In this document: positions 36,882 through 45,297 of the stretch, piece after piece
Numbering within the stretch: the stretch's first letter is position 1
Layout: each line of letters opens with the position of its first letter
From: Fluoribacter dumoffii NY 23
Lineage (GTDB): Bacteria; Pseudomonadota; Gammaproteobacteria; Legionellales; Legionellaceae
DNA: 64,000 bases
NCBI RefSeq assembly: GCF_000236165.1
Contig: NZ_CM001373.1
Span: forward strand, 2,840,054 to 2,904,053
Reading direction: 5' to 3'
The notes under the pieces: model-generated
The model's input: the letters and a program-made list of their open reading frames with translations, nothing else
What the model was told of the DNA's origin: nothing
Database searches by the model: none
Made by a program: the position numbers and the translations under genes

Positions 36882-37439
36882 CTACGCCACGGCCCGTCGG
36901 AATGTAATTTCCACCCTGGCATTTACTGAGTTATCACCACCTTGAGTGAATGAAATAATAGGTTTATCACTACCAAGTCCCTGTGTAAAGATAAAGCGGC
37001 TATCTACACCCTGGGACCAAAGATAATCACTTACGACCCTCGATCTTGCTAAAGTTAATGCATGTTCTCTTTGTGGTGACACATACTTGTTACTGTAACT
37101 GGCAATATTAATTGCTATCTTTCGAAATTGTTTCAAGAACACAGCGATTTCATTGAGTAGAGGATACGACTTCCATTTCAAATGGGGTGTTTCTGGTTCA
37201 AACAAATAGCTGGCCGGAATGCTAATCATATAATCCTGGCCTATGGTAATTACTTTAACCCCTTTTTTATTTAACTTTTTAGCGAGTTTCATAATGGTGG
37301 CATCACAGGCACCAAGGACCTTGCATGGGTATTTAGGCTCTTCTCTATCCAGGGCCCAATAGTCACGATGGCAGCCAGTCAACATGAATAAGGCAATCAA
37401 CCCAACAGCCCGAATTAGATTAACACGTACTGATCTCAC
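36882..37439 (-). CDS. icmN: Dot/Icm lipoprotein IcmN/DotK
   Basis: Outer-membrane lipoprotein with an OmpA-like peptidoglycan-binding domain, a peripheral part of the Dot/Icm core. The signal peptide ends in the lipobox LTGC with the lipidated Cys at 23. The C-terminal half (about 80-185) carries the OmpA-like pattern (SRVVSDYLWSQGVDSRFIFTQGLG and NARVEITF). It starts with GTG at 37439 after GAGGATA. It is the first gene of the N-M-L-K-E-G-C-D-J-B unit. Confidence 0.95.
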   Translation of the reverse strand: MRSVRVNLIRAVGLIALFMLTGCHRDYWALDREEPKYPCKVLGACDATIMKLAKKLNKKGVKVITIGQDYMISIPASYLFEPETPHLKWKSYPLLNEIAVFLKQFRKIAINIASYSNKYVSPQREHALTLARSRVVSDYLWSQGVDSRFIFTQGLGSDKPIISFTQGGDNSVNARVEITFRRAVA

Positions 37440-37797
37440 TCACTATCCTCATATTTCAAAATATTTATTTTAAAATGATTCTGACTGTAGTTCTGTTGTG
37501 TGTTCTATATAAGAAAAACATACAAATCATTACGTTACAATGAATTAAAAAAAATAGCTATTTTTTTAAAAATTTATTTATTTCTTTACATATTTTTGAA
37601 AAAAAACAAAACGCTCAGGCCTATTTTTTCGCAACGATAAATTTCACTTTGGACTAAGCTGCAACGTATTGAAATTAAATTCAGAAAATTCGAGGATAAA
37701 AAAAGCCATAAGGTTAGATGCCTATATGGCTTGATTTTACAACGGCAGATCGTCTCAACGAAAATTGCAATCCCGCTATCTGGTCAGCGTTACTGAA
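37440..37797. other. icmN-icmO intergenic region
   Basis: A very AT-rich 358-base gap. The part next to icmO holds that operon's terminator. The part next to icmN must hold the promoter for the icmN-icmB unit, where TTATATAG-like sequence about 60 bases before the icmN start is a possible -10. I find no TATACT element here, unlike upstream of icmT, icmQ and icmP, and no RNA gene or open frame worth naming. Confidence 0.6.
37698..37732 (-). terminator. Terminator after icmO
   Basis: On the minus strand AAGCCATA (37732-37725) pairs with TATGGCTT (37710-37703) around a 14-base loop and is followed by TTTTT. It lies about 65 bases after the icmO stop and separates the icmP-icmO unit from icmN. 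Confidence 0.7.
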
Positions 37798-40140
37798 TTA
37801 CTCTTCAGCTTTTTTATTTGCATTTTCACGTTCACTGGCAATTTTCTCGGATAAAATTTTTACTATATCAGTTAACTCTTCTGGAGCAATAAAATCTCTT
37901 TCCTCTGGAGGATAACTGGTTGCCAACTGGAAGTCTTTAATCAGCTCGTTTGCAACGGTGCCAGCATATTTATCCTTTGCTCCAGCCAATCGTTCAATAT
38001 TCATCATATGGTTACGGGTCTCATTTATAGGAAGCAAAGCCTCTGAGAATGTAGCCTTATCACTCACTAAAATCGGAGGATCATTAGGACTTACCCGAAG
38101 ATTACTGAAAATGGTCAAAGCACCTTCGACCTCTTCCTCAATCAAATCCTCAACAGGTTCAGGTTCATTATGACCATGAAACGCAATTAAAGCAGATACT
38201 CCCCGCTCGATGGGTTCTTCGATAGGAGACTCGCGTAATAACTTGGAAATAAGGGTAATTTCCTCATTTTCCACCGTCTTGTTTATGGACAGATCGCCAC
38301 TATCCAGGATGCTCTGGAATGAAACCAGTTGCTTTTGTAATCTCATCAAATAATCATCAGGCGGCGCCTCGACTTTTAAAAATTGATTTAATTTTAATTG
38401 CTTGACGGGCTTGGGATTCGCATAAAACATGCGGGCACGAACAATTTTTGACTTGAAGAAAATATGTGCCTCACCCTCTGTTTGCTCTTTTAAATCCAGG
38501 AGATCAACGCGGGCTCTCTTTTCAAATGATGAACTTTTACTGTCCATATAGGTATTGGCCATGCTGGTATCTTTGGCTTGGAATGAATCCACTTTCGTTA
38601 CATACGCTTCACCTGCGGTTTTGGTAAAGAAATCCCATGTTTCAGTGGGGTCTTCCAATTTCATACATATTTTGATGTTTGTATTTGCACCGATAGATGC
38701 AGCTTCTTCTTTTGACGCTTTCTGGAATGCAGGTAAATCTTGTCCGGCAAAGATTGCGGAGAAGCCCAAGGAACGTGCTTGTGCAGGTACTACTGCAAAA
38801 CCTTGAACTGCATAATATCCATACTCATCCAGGATACACATGTAAGGAGTTGGTGCATTTGTCGGTTTTCTCAAGATAACATCGCGATAATCCCCTTCAA
38901 CGTCCTCTCCTAAACCTGCCGCCATCATCGCTTTTAAAGAAGAAACAATAATTTTACCCAAGTTAGACAACTCATCCGGAGATTTTTCCAGCGCGGGCAA
39001 TAGGACAACGAGAATCCTCCGATTCAAAACCACATCCTTGAAATCTACTTCTGCAAGATTGGTACGGACAATATGACCATAGGTATCTGCCAGGGATGAA
39101 AACGCCCTTACCAACTGCATGGTAATAAAACCATGTTGTTCCAAAACCTGCGATACTTGCTTTCCTTTTTTCTCTTTATTATAACCTGGCAAAGTACCCA
39201 AGTAGTTACGAAGAGGGTCAGTAACTAATTTTGGAATTTGTTCAATGTTAACACTCTCCTGATTATCTCGTGGGAAGATTTTATCCACCACGATGGTTTC
39301 CAATCGAGTTAAATCAAAGTAGTTTCGGATCGTATCAGCATCCAAAAGGATCGCACCTTCGTCACGCATATAAACCAAAAGACGCATTAAGGCTTCTACG
39401 AAGGCAATAGCACGGCCTTTCCACATATCTCCGTCACCGCCTCCTTTTGAATCCCCCATCAAACTGACAACAAGCTGGGTTAACATACTGGAAGACCCTT
39501 GAGAGAAGGGGTTAAAGGTATTAGACAGTCTTCGTTCCTGAGGGCCGATAATATCGCGAGCACCGGTCATAAAGTTAATCAGGAGTAAATCATCTTCTCG
39601 TCCCATGCTTCGGACCATGGAGAATACTTTAGCATAAAGGGAGTTATCCCCTTTTCCATCGACATAAATAAAACCGCTTCCTTGTACTAAAGCATTAAAA
39701 GCAAGTGATACCAAACACTCCGTTTTACCACTACCGGTAGAGCCGAAAATTAAAGCATGGGTACGCATATCATCATTAGCAAACCATAATTCATGTCCCG
39801 TTTTACGATCATTACCAAAAAAGGCAATTCCACGGGCCATATTAGGCTTGTTCATACCAGGCTTCATATCGTTATAATCTTTTACTCGAGAAATTAGGGG
39901 GAGCCGGAAAGGTAATTTTTGTTTTCGTGTATAACTGTACAGAAAACAAGCACCCCCTAAAAGCATTAATAAGGTGGCTACTTCTGAGAAGTAGTAAGAC
40001 ATGGCCGACAAGGTAAAAAGTACAATGGAGATATTTGTCGGGTCGGCAAAAAAATCCGCCAGTCTTTGGGTAAGAGTTCGTGTATCCCTGAGTAGGAGGG
40101 TGGGATCTAATTCATGACGTGATTCTATACCGCGCATCAT
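37798..40140 (-). CDS. icmO: Dot/Icm type IV coupling ATPase IcmO/DotL
   Basis: Inner-membrane T4CP (VirD4-like) that receives effectors and their adaptors. The 780-residue product (L. pneumophila 783) has two N-terminal membrane segments (about 37-70) and a Walker A at GSTGSGKTE (about 131-139). The Walker B region is at CILDEYGYY (about 433-441). A long C-terminal extension (about 590-780) is the region known in L. pneumophila to bind DotN, IcmS-IcmW and LvgA. It starts ATGATG; the first ATG overlaps the icmP stop by four bases. Confidence 0.98.
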   Translation of the reverse strand: MMRGIESRHELDPTLLLRDTRTLTQRLADFFADPTNISIVLFTLSAMSYYFSEVATLLMLLGGACFLYSYTRKQKLPFRLPLISRVKDYNDMKPGMNKPNMARGIAFFGNDRKTGHELWFANDDMRTHALIFGSTGSGKTECLVSLAFNALVQGSGFIYVDGKGDNSLYAKVFSMVRSMGREDDLLLINFMTGARDIIGPQERRLSNTFNPFSQGSSSMLTQLVVSLMGDSKGGGDGDMWKGRAIAFVEALMRLLVYMRDEGAILLDADTIRNYFDLTRLETIVVDKIFPRDNQESVNIEQIPKLVTDPLRNYLGTLPGYNKEKKGKQVSQVLEQHGFITMQLVRAFSSLADTYGHIVRTNLAEVDFKDVVLNRRILVVLLPALEKSPDELSNLGKIIVSSLKAMMAAGLGEDVEGDYRDVILRKPTNAPTPYMCILDEYGYYAVQGFAVVPAQARSLGFSAIFAGQDLPAFQKASKEEAASIGANTNIKICMKLEDPTETWDFFTKTAGEAYVTKVDSFQAKDTSMANTYMDSKSSSFEKRARVDLLDLKEQTEGEAHIFFKSKIVRARMFYANPKPVKQLKLNQFLKVEAPPDDYLMRLQKQLVSFQSILDSGDLSINKTVENEEITLISKLLRESPIEEPIERGVSALIAFHGHNEPEPVEDLIEEEVEGALTIFSNLRVSPNDPPILVSDKATFSEALLPINETRNHMMNIERLAGAKDKYAGTVANELIKDFQLATSYPPEERDFIAPEELTDIVKILSEKIASERENANKKAEE

Positions 40141-41267
40141 GGCTCTAACTCCTGCATTTGTCGGGGTGATAACTTCACTTCTTTAATGGCAATTTCCAGA
40201 GCTTTAATCGCCTCATCCACCATAGGTACTAAAGAGCGACGTCCCATTTCCTTCTCTGCTTTCCAATGAGAAAAAGGGCCTGCAACTTCTGAAAAAGGAG
40301 TTTGTCTACCAACACAATTGAGCATATACCATAAACGCCTATCAACTGGTCTTAACCATAAAAACTCAGAACTCGGTACAACCCCATCATCCCGAGCCCT
40401 TTCAAGTAATGACGCCATTACACTTAAAGTATAGGCGTGTTTTGCGACAATTTCCTGCACAATTTCTGAATTTTTATATTTTTCTATTGTGGGCCTGGCC
40501 ACTGAATATTCCGGTTTGCCGGCAACATAAGTTTTATCCAAGGTTGATAAAATATGGTTTGCGGCATCTCTATCCCGATTAATGCGCGCCATAAAAACTG
40601 CAGCCAAGGCATAGGCTTGAGGCGAGCAATGTTCAAAACCATCCCAATACGGACCTAATTGCAAAGTGAACACCCGTTTTGCATCCCCTCTGCGTATACC
40701 TGCTGTCATCTCTTGACCCGGTACAGGATTGTCCAAGAGAACATCTTCTTTTTTTAACAAATTGTATTTGCGGGCAAATTCCATGGGGGTTAAAGCCATG
40801 GCCCAAGGCCCTTTATTTATATCCTGACCCACTAGATCTTCTTTGACTATAGGCATAATCGCAGGCCAGTTAAATTGCTCTTGCTCCCGCAATTTTTTCA
40901 TATCATAAATTTTACGAAACTTTAAAGTAATATTAGATTGATATAAGAGAACTGCCAAAACAAGGAGAACAAGAACTACCGGATAGCGCATAAAATCGCC
41001 CACAGCCCGGGTCGTTTCGACTAACTGCTCCCAATTTACTGCATTGGGATCTATCGTTTGCATGATTTGAATCAAGCTTGCAAGCTGATCACTATGCACA
41101 AAAAGGTTAACAAGTTTTGCCTGCCATATATTTATTTGAAAAACAAACATCACAATATACTGATGTCCCATTTTCCAAATCAGAAAGACGGTAATAAACA
41201 ATAGCACCATGACCCATATCGGGCCCATTCCACTATCTGTACCTTGTTGTTGCGGTTGTTGTGCCAT
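40137..41267 (-). CDS. icmP: Dot/Icm coupling-complex protein IcmP/DotM
   Basis: Inner-membrane partner of DotL whose cytoplasmic domain recognises some acidic effector signals. The 376 residues equal the L. pneumophila length. There are two membrane segments (about 17-36 and 88-108) and a helical basic C-terminal domain (KYNLLKKEDVLL to LWYMLNCVGRQTPF). It is coupled to icmO. A TATACT element lies upstream. Confidence 0.97.
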   Translation of the reverse strand: MAQQPQQQGTDSGMGPIWVMVLLFITVFLIWKMGHQYIVMFVFQINIWQAKLVNLFVHSDQLASLIQIMQTIDPNAVNWEQLVETTRAVGDFMRYPVVLVLLVLAVLLYQSNITLKFRKIYDMKKLREQEQFNWPAIMPIVKEDLVGQDINKGPWAMALTPMEFARKYNLLKKEDVLLDNPVPGQEMTAGIRRGDAKRVFTLQLGPYWDGFEHCSPQAYALAAVFMARINRDRDAANHILSTLDKTYVAGKPEYSVARPTIEKYKNSEIVQEIVAKHAYTLSVMASLLERARDDGVVPSSEFLWLRPVDRRLWYMLNCVGRQTPFSEVAGPFSHWKAEKEMGRRSLVPMVDEAIKALEIAIKEVKLSPRQMQELEP

Positions 41268-41299
41268 TAGTAGTACTTCAAAATAGTTTGTTTCTTTTA

Positions 41300-41305
41300 A
41301 GTATA
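41300..41305 (-). promoter_or_regulatory. icm regulatory TATACT element upstream of icmP
   Basis: TATACT (inside GTATATACTTAAAAG on the minus strand) lies 33 bases before the icmP ATG. A TATACT motif was described as a shared regulatory element of L. pneumophila icm genes. It could also act as the -10 hexamer. Confidence 0.6.
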
Positions 41306-41385
41306 TACTGCTCTAGGATATTTTTGCGAGAGATCGCAAGCATATCCCTACTTAGATAACTACAAAGTGCCTTGGTTACAACTCA

Positions 41386-41961
41386 TTATTCCTTAATCAA
41401 ACGGCCACGCGAATATTTATAAACGCCACTAATATGAACAAAACGGGTAACGTTTTCCAAATCCAGAGATCGGTCCTTTAAGGTTAATAACGTGCTCCCC
41501 AGCTTATCATACAGAGTTTTGTCAGGAGAAAGAGGAATAATATCCGTTTTATTAATGTAGATAGCTACATAGGCCTCGTTCTGCTTATTTTCTTTTGTCT
41601 TTATTAGTGCCTTAACCTGCTCTTCATTTTCATAGATTGGACGGGAAATCATTTGGCGTGGCAAATTAATGATGATTCTTTCCCAAGACTGAATATTCGA
41701 TCCATCTGAAGAATATAAAGAAACAAAAACTTCTTGCTGATTTCCTCTTAAGGCAAGACGGTTTGCCAAATAGGCATCAGACTGAATTTGCTCCCTGCTG
41801 CGCAGGTTAATTTTTTTGGCATAATTATCACGAATCCCAATTAAGCGATTACCAATTGACCGCAGAAAATTCGACTTGTCCCAAGGTCCATTGTGAATCG
41901 CATAATCCAATGCTTTAAGAATCGCTTCATTATGCTCTTCACTGAAAGAATCTTTTTTCAT
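41386..41961 (-). CDS. icmQ: Dot/Icm cytoplasmic protein IcmQ
   Basis: Cytoplasmic protein needed for full Dot/Icm function; in L. pneumophila its N terminus is bound by the chaperone IcmR and its C terminus binds NAD. From the ATG at 41961 the product has 191 residues, the L. pneumophila length, with the conserved start region ILKALDYAIHNGPWDKSNFLRSIGNRL. A TTG at 42000 in frame would add 13 residues and is unlikely. It has its own TATACT element and follows a terminator, so it is probably transcribed separately from the upstream gene. Confidence 0.95.
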   Translation of the reverse strand: MKKDSFSEEHNEAILKALDYAIHNGPWDKSNFLRSIGNRLIGIRDNYAKKINLRSREQIQSDAYLANRLALRGNQQEVFVSLYSSDGSNIQSWERIIINLPRQMISRPIYENEEQVKALIKTKENKQNEAYVAIYINKTDIIPLSPDKTLYDKLGSTLLTLKDRSLDLENVTRFVHISGVYKYSRGRLIKE

Positions 41962-42020
41962 AAAATCAGTTGTAACCTTATAGAATGAAACGTTCCGCAA
42001 AAATCAATGCAGTATTAAGG

Positions 42021-42026
42021 AGTATA
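42021..42026 (-). promoter_or_regulatory. icm regulatory TATACT element upstream of icmQ
   Basis: TATACT (within GTTATACTCCTTAA on the minus strand) lies 59 bases before the icmQ ATG, just after the terminator of the upstream gene. Confidence 0.6.
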
Positions 42027-42057
42027 ACAGTAAATTTGAATTATATAAAAAAGATAA

Positions 42058-42091
42058 AATTCACGCAGGGATCAGAAGCCCCTTGTGAATT
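42058..42091 (-). terminator. Terminator after the icmR-position gene
   Basis: On the minus strand AATTCAC (42091-42085) pairs with GTGAATT (42064-42058), with an inner AGGG/CCCT pairing, followed by TTATCTTTTTT. It lies about 30 bases after the stop of the gene at 42122 and separates it from icmQ. Confidence 0.65.
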
Positions 42092-42121
42092 CTATAAAAG
42101 TAATTCAATTTAATCAGGTGA

Positions 42122-42457
42122 TTAGCCCAGTCCCAAGCTTGAGGTATTTTCATTAACAGGTTCTTCTTGACCTATCTCAGTGGTAGCCTTGATTTTTTGT
42201 ATTTCTTCCTTGAATTGGGTCTTTTCTTGAGCTTCCTGCGGTAGGGCATTAGGACCTTCAATAATTACTTTTTTTACAGTATCTAATTTGCTTGTTGCAT
42301 CTTTAAGCCAATCCAGTCCTTCAGCATCAGATTTTGCTGAGACCACAGCCATCATCTTTCCAACAGTTTGATTTAGTCCTTCAATTTGGGTATCTACTTC
42401 TGCAGCCGGTTCTCCTTGTTCAGCTTGAGCAAAACGATCGCTTTGAAAAAATCCCAT
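42122..42457 (-). CDS. FIR protein (functional homologue of IcmR), predicted IcmQ chaperone
   Basis: The gene lies between icmQ and icmS, the position of icmR in L. pneumophila and of the unrelated-looking FIR genes in other Legionella species. FIR proteins are small acidic chaperones that bind and control IcmQ. This 111-residue product has no similarity to IcmR that I can see. It is acidic and helical, with an N-terminal MGFFQSDRF, two amphipathic helices (about 20-50 and 55-100, GLDWLKDATSKLDTVKKVI) and a disordered acidic tail. The role is inferred from position, size and charge. Confidence 0.8.
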   Translation of the reverse strand: MGFFQSDRFAQAEQGEPAAEVDTQIEGLNQTVGKMMAVVSAKSDAEGLDWLKDATSKLDTVKKVIIEGPNALPQEAQEKTQFKEEIQKIKATTEIGQEEPVNENTSSLGLG

Positions 42458-42578
42458 AACTTTACCCCTAAAAACATATATCTATATAATAGAACTTATT
42501 TTATCAAAATAAATAACAAATGCATTTAAAACTAACACTACTTACGTTTTCTTTACAATATATTTTAATAAAATACAC

Positions 42579-42923
42579 CTAGTCGTACATCAACTCATCT
42601 AAAGGGGTATAATCCCGACTTGGTCCACCTTGAATTAGTTCATTTAATACATCCGTCATACATAACAAACGCAAAACATTAGGTGTCACTTCATCGAAAA
42701 TCACCCTCAATCCTAATAAAGCACCTTCTGCTTCATCGAAAGTAGCACCTAACCCATATCCAAGACATAAAGAACACAATTGATCCGCCCGCTTGGCGAT
42801 TGCAGGTAATAAACCTGTATCAGCAAAAACTTCCTCGTAGCTTACAAACCTGTCATTAAGATAAAATTTTGCGTTTAAACTTGCCGCAATAACTGACATG
42901 CATTTACTAATATCTCTTTCCAT
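42579..42923 (-). CDS. icmS: Dot/Icm adaptor chaperone IcmS
   Basis: Small acidic chaperone that pairs with IcmW and delivers effectors to DotL. The 114 residues equal the L. pneumophila length, and the sequence (YLNDRFVSYEEVFADTGLLPAIAKRADQLCSLCLGYGLGATF) is strongly conserved. The ATG is one base past the icmT stop, so the two are coupled. IcmW is not encoded in the window. Confidence 0.97.
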   Translation of the reverse strand: MERDISKCMSVIAASLNAKFYLNDRFVSYEEVFADTGLLPAIAKRADQLCSLCLGYGLGATFDEAEGALLGLRVIFDEVTPNVLRLLCMTDVLNELIQGGPSRDYTPLDELMYD

Positions 42924-42924
42924 G

Positions 42925-43182
42925 TCATCGCCACCATGGTTTGGAGGACTTAAGGGATCCCGCTAGAGTGCTTCTTACCCATCTTAAAAAAACGGGCACG
43001 GTAAAACCGTAATGTTCAATGATTCCAAAAAATACTGCAGAGACTAAAACGATAATTCCAGTCCAAATTCTAATGTGCATGAGAAAAAGAAAAATTGGAA
43101 AAGCAGCTCGAGCATCAACTATAAAAAATCGAGCACTACGAGCAGAATCTCTCCAATGCGCTGTTTCAGCAAATCCTGCCAT
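42925..43182 (-). CDS. icmT: Dot/Icm inner-membrane protein IcmT
   Basis: Small membrane protein of the Dot/Icm system, in L. pneumophila linked to pore formation and egress from the host. The 85 residues (L. pneumophila 86) contain HWRDSARSARFFIVDARAAFPI, then two closely spaced membrane segments (about 27-55). It is the first gene of the cluster and has a TATACT element upstream. Confidence 0.96.
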   Translation of the reverse strand: MAGFAETAHWRDSARSARFFIVDARAAFPIFLFLMHIRIWTGIIVLVSAVFFGIIEHYGFTVPVFLRWVRSTLAGSLKSSKPWWR

Positions 43183-43214
43183 ATTTATGCCTCAATAAAA
43201 AAACTCTTTTAAAA

Positions 43215-43220
43215 AGTATA
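43215..43220 (-). promoter_or_regulatory. icm regulatory TATACT element upstream of icmT
   Basis: TATACT (within GTATATACTTTTTAAAAG on the minus strand) lies 33 bases before the icmT ATG. The spacing and flanks match the icmP element closely (GTATATACTT in both). Confidence 0.65.
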
Positions 43221-43346
43221 TACCTAATTATTCCTTTTAGCACCCCGGCTAAACCGATCACAAACGATAGATGCTATTATTTGTATTACAATTTAAAATT
43301 TTAATAAATATATTAAATGAATATTTACGATCTTTATCTTTAAAAT

Positions 43347-43369
43347 AAAACCCTCTCGGATGGAGAGGG
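43347..43369 (-). terminator. Terminator of the small gene upstream of icmT
   Basis: CCCTCTC (43351-43357) and GAGAGGG (43363-43369) form a 7-bp GC-rich stem with a five-base loop. On the minus strand it is followed by TTTTATTTT. It ends the gene at 43438 and insulates icmT from it. Confidence 0.75.
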
Positions 43370-43437
43370 CTGTATTTTACGGATGATTGCTTTTACGGAT
43401 GATTGCTTTTTTTATACGGAAGACTGGGTATTAACAA

Positions 43438-43665
43438 TTATTTTTTATCCATTGGGGAATTTCCTTTAGAAAATGATGGTCCTAAGATAGCACCTAATAT
43501 ATTTTTCATTTCTAAATCCTCAGATGGCTTTGCAGAGGGTGTTAATTGAGGTACAGCAATTTCTTTTTCAACTTCCTCATTTTCCTGCGAAACTTCCTCA
43601 ACCCGAGGTTTGATTTGTCCGGCAGCAAGTCTTCCTAACATTTTAGAAGTACTGAATTGACTCAT
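43438..43665 (-). CDS. Small unknown protein encoded upstream of icmT
   Basis: The 75-residue product belongs to no family I recognise. It has a basic N terminus (SKMLGRLAAGQIKPRVEE), an acidic middle (SQENEEVEKE), a Pro-rich spacer and a short hydrophobic segment (NILGAILGP) before a Lys-rich end. It has no signal peptide. A strong AGGAGGAG ribosome site and its own terminator argue for a real gene. It is on the icm strand but in a separate transcription unit. Confidence 0.65.
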   Translation of the reverse strand: MSQFSTSKMLGRLAAGQIKPRVEEVSQENEEVEKEIAVPQLTPSAKPSEDLEMKNILGAILGPSFSKGNSPMDKK

Positions 43666-43792
43666 CTAAACTCCTCCTATGACACCTATAACTATTAAGG
43701 TAGCATAAACAACTTAAGGAATTATTAACAACAATTACATTTTTATAAAAAATACTATTGAGTAGTGAGTCTGTTTTACGTTATGTTAAAAC

Positions 43793-43871
43793 AACCTATT
43801 AGAAAAATAGGTTCAATTGTCATTTATGGATGAATGCAATTGCCTTTTTGACCTAAAAAGTCAGGGCAATT
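43793..43871 (+). promoter_or_regulatory. Structured leader of the cold-shock gene
   Basis: Two hairpins can form before the cold-shock gene. One pairs AACCTATT (43793-43800) with AATAGGTT (43806-43813). The other pairs AATTGCC (43838-43844) with GGCAATT (43865-43871), with an inner TTTTT/AAAAA pairing. Cold-shock genes often have long structured leaders; the role here is inference, and the transcript start is unknown. Confidence 0.4.
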
Positions 43872-43917
43872 AAGAACCAATAGAGCCCAACAATAAAGCT
43901 CTAGAAAAGGAGGAAAC

Positions 43918-44148
43918 ATGGCTAAAGGTGAAGTTAAGTGGTTTAATAATGCCAAAGGTTGGGGCTTTATTATTCCAGAAAACGGTGGAGATGATATTTT
44001 TGTTCATTTCTCGTCAATTCATGGCACAGGCTATAAGACCCTGGCTCCTGGACAAATAGTCAATTATGACGTGGAGAATGGCGATAAAGGCTTGCATGCC
44101 GCTAATGTGATTGTGCTCAACGAAAATGTTGAAACGGAAATGGCTTAA
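43918..44148 (+). CDS. Cold-shock domain protein (Csp family)
   Basis: Small single-stranded nucleic-acid-binding protein of 76 residues. The OB-fold RNA-binding motifs RNP1 (KGWGFI) and RNP2 (DIFVHF) are intact, and [16 protein letters not shown] is the family start. It acts as an RNA chaperone in the cytoplasm. A perfect AAAGGAGG ribosome site precedes the ATG. Confidence 0.95.
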   Translation: MAKGEVKWFNNAKGWGFIIPENGGDDIFVHFSSIHGTGYKTLAPGQIVNYDVENGDKGLHAANVIVLNENVETEMA

Positions 44149-44277
44149 TGAGTTAACGCAGTATCAAGGTGGTGCTGCGTCCCTAAGTCAATCAAGATTA
44201 AATTTCGCACAAATACTGAATTAAAAACTGTCTTCATGTATGATGGCCCTATTCTATTTCAGGTCGCTGAATTACTG

Positions 44278-45297
44278 ATGAAGCATGGTTTACTACTTAT
44301 AAATCTTGGCACTCCTAACAATACAGATTTCTCTTCTGTAAGGAGTTATTTACGCGAATTTCTTACCGATAAGCGCGTTATCGATCTACCTGCTTTTATT
44401 CGTTATGCGTTAGTCTATGGGATTATTTTACCATTCCGCACCAAGCGTTCTGCTCATGCTTATCAATCCATATGGACGGAACTAGGGTCACCTTTACTTT
44501 TTCATAGTCAGAGTTTAGCGAAGCAAATCCAGGAAAAGATTGGACCGAAATATAAAATCGCCCTTGGAATGCGCTATGGAAAACCTTCCATTGAGTCCGC
44601 TTTGGACCAATTAAAAAACTGCGAATCCATTACTGTATTACCCTTATACCCGCAATATTCCTCTGCGGCGAACGGATCATCTATTGAAAAAGTCATGCGC
44701 ATCATCAGTACCTGGAATTTAATTCCATCTATTCAGATCATTAGTGATTTTTTTCAAAACCAGGCTTATGTGAAGGCCCAATCCGAGGTTATTAAACCTT
44801 ATCTTCAAGAAAAAACACATGTACTCTTTAGCTATCATGGGATCCCGGAACGTCAAATCACCAAAAACAGTTGTAAATCGATTTGCAGCGAAGCTTGCCC
44901 AGCTTTAACCGATAAACTACGGGGATGCTATCGCGCCCAATGTTATGAAACCAGTCGTTTATTGGCAAGGGAGCTTGGTTTATCTGCTTCAGATTACACT
45001 ACAGCCTTTCAATCAAGATTAGGCAAAACACCCTGGATAAAACCTTACACCGATCAAATTCTCAATGAAGTGCATGCCAAGAAAATTGAGCATCTTATTA
45101 TAGTTTGTCCTTCATTTGTTGCTGATTGTCTGGAAACTCTGGAAGAAATAGGAGTTCGCCTTCACCAACAATGGATAGCATTAGGTGGGAAAGAATTAAC
45201 TGTCGTTCCCAGCATGAACACCGACCCCGCATGGATAAAAGCCATACTCGCCATCACAGGGATCCAGCCGGACATCCCGCATGGGAGCAGCTTGTGA
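44278..45297 (+). CDS. hemH: Ferrochelatase
   Basis: Inserts Fe2+ into protoporphyrin IX, the last step of heme synthesis. The start MKHGLLLINLGTPN matches the family; an ATG at 44236 in frame would add 14 residues. Motifs include LPLYPQYSS, LFSYHGIPE (catalytic His), TAFQSRLGKTPWIKPYTD and CPSFVADCLETLEEI. Between residues about 200 and 226 lie five cysteines (SCKSICSEACPALTDK, GCYRAQC) that are absent from E. coli HemH and could bind a [2Fe-2S] cluster. The stop overlaps the next gene (GTGA). Confidence 0.95.
   Translation: MKHGLLLINLGTPNNTDFSSVRSYLREFLTDKRVIDLPAFIRYALVYGIILPFRTKRSAHAYQSIWTELGSPLLFHSQSLAKQIQEKIGPKYKIALGMRYGKPSIESALDQLKNCESITVLPLYPQYSSAANGSSIEKVMRIISTWNLIPSIQIISDFFQNQAYVKAQSEVIKPYLQEKTHVLFSYHGIPERQITKNSCKSICSEACPALTDKLRGCYRAQCYETSRLLARELGLSASDYTTAFQSRLGKTPWIKPYTDQILNEVHAKKIEHLIIVCPSFVADCLETLEEIGVRLHQQWIALGGKELTVVPSMNTDPAWIKAILAITGIQPDIPHGSSL

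Noticed and set aside
41320..41345. TTGCGA/TCGCAA hairpin between icmQ and icmP
   Set aside because: Short stem followed by A residues on the relevant strand; it does not look like a terminator.
44156..44180. ACGCAG/CTGCGT hairpin after the cold-shock gene
   Set aside because: Six-base stem, 13-base loop and no T tail; too weak to call a terminator.
45126..45293. N-terminal extension of the efflux adaptor into hemH
   Set aside because: The extension is the +1 frame of hemH with non-hydrophobic, Arg/Ser/His-rich sequence. The GTG at 45294 with a ribosome site and a following membrane segment is the natural start.
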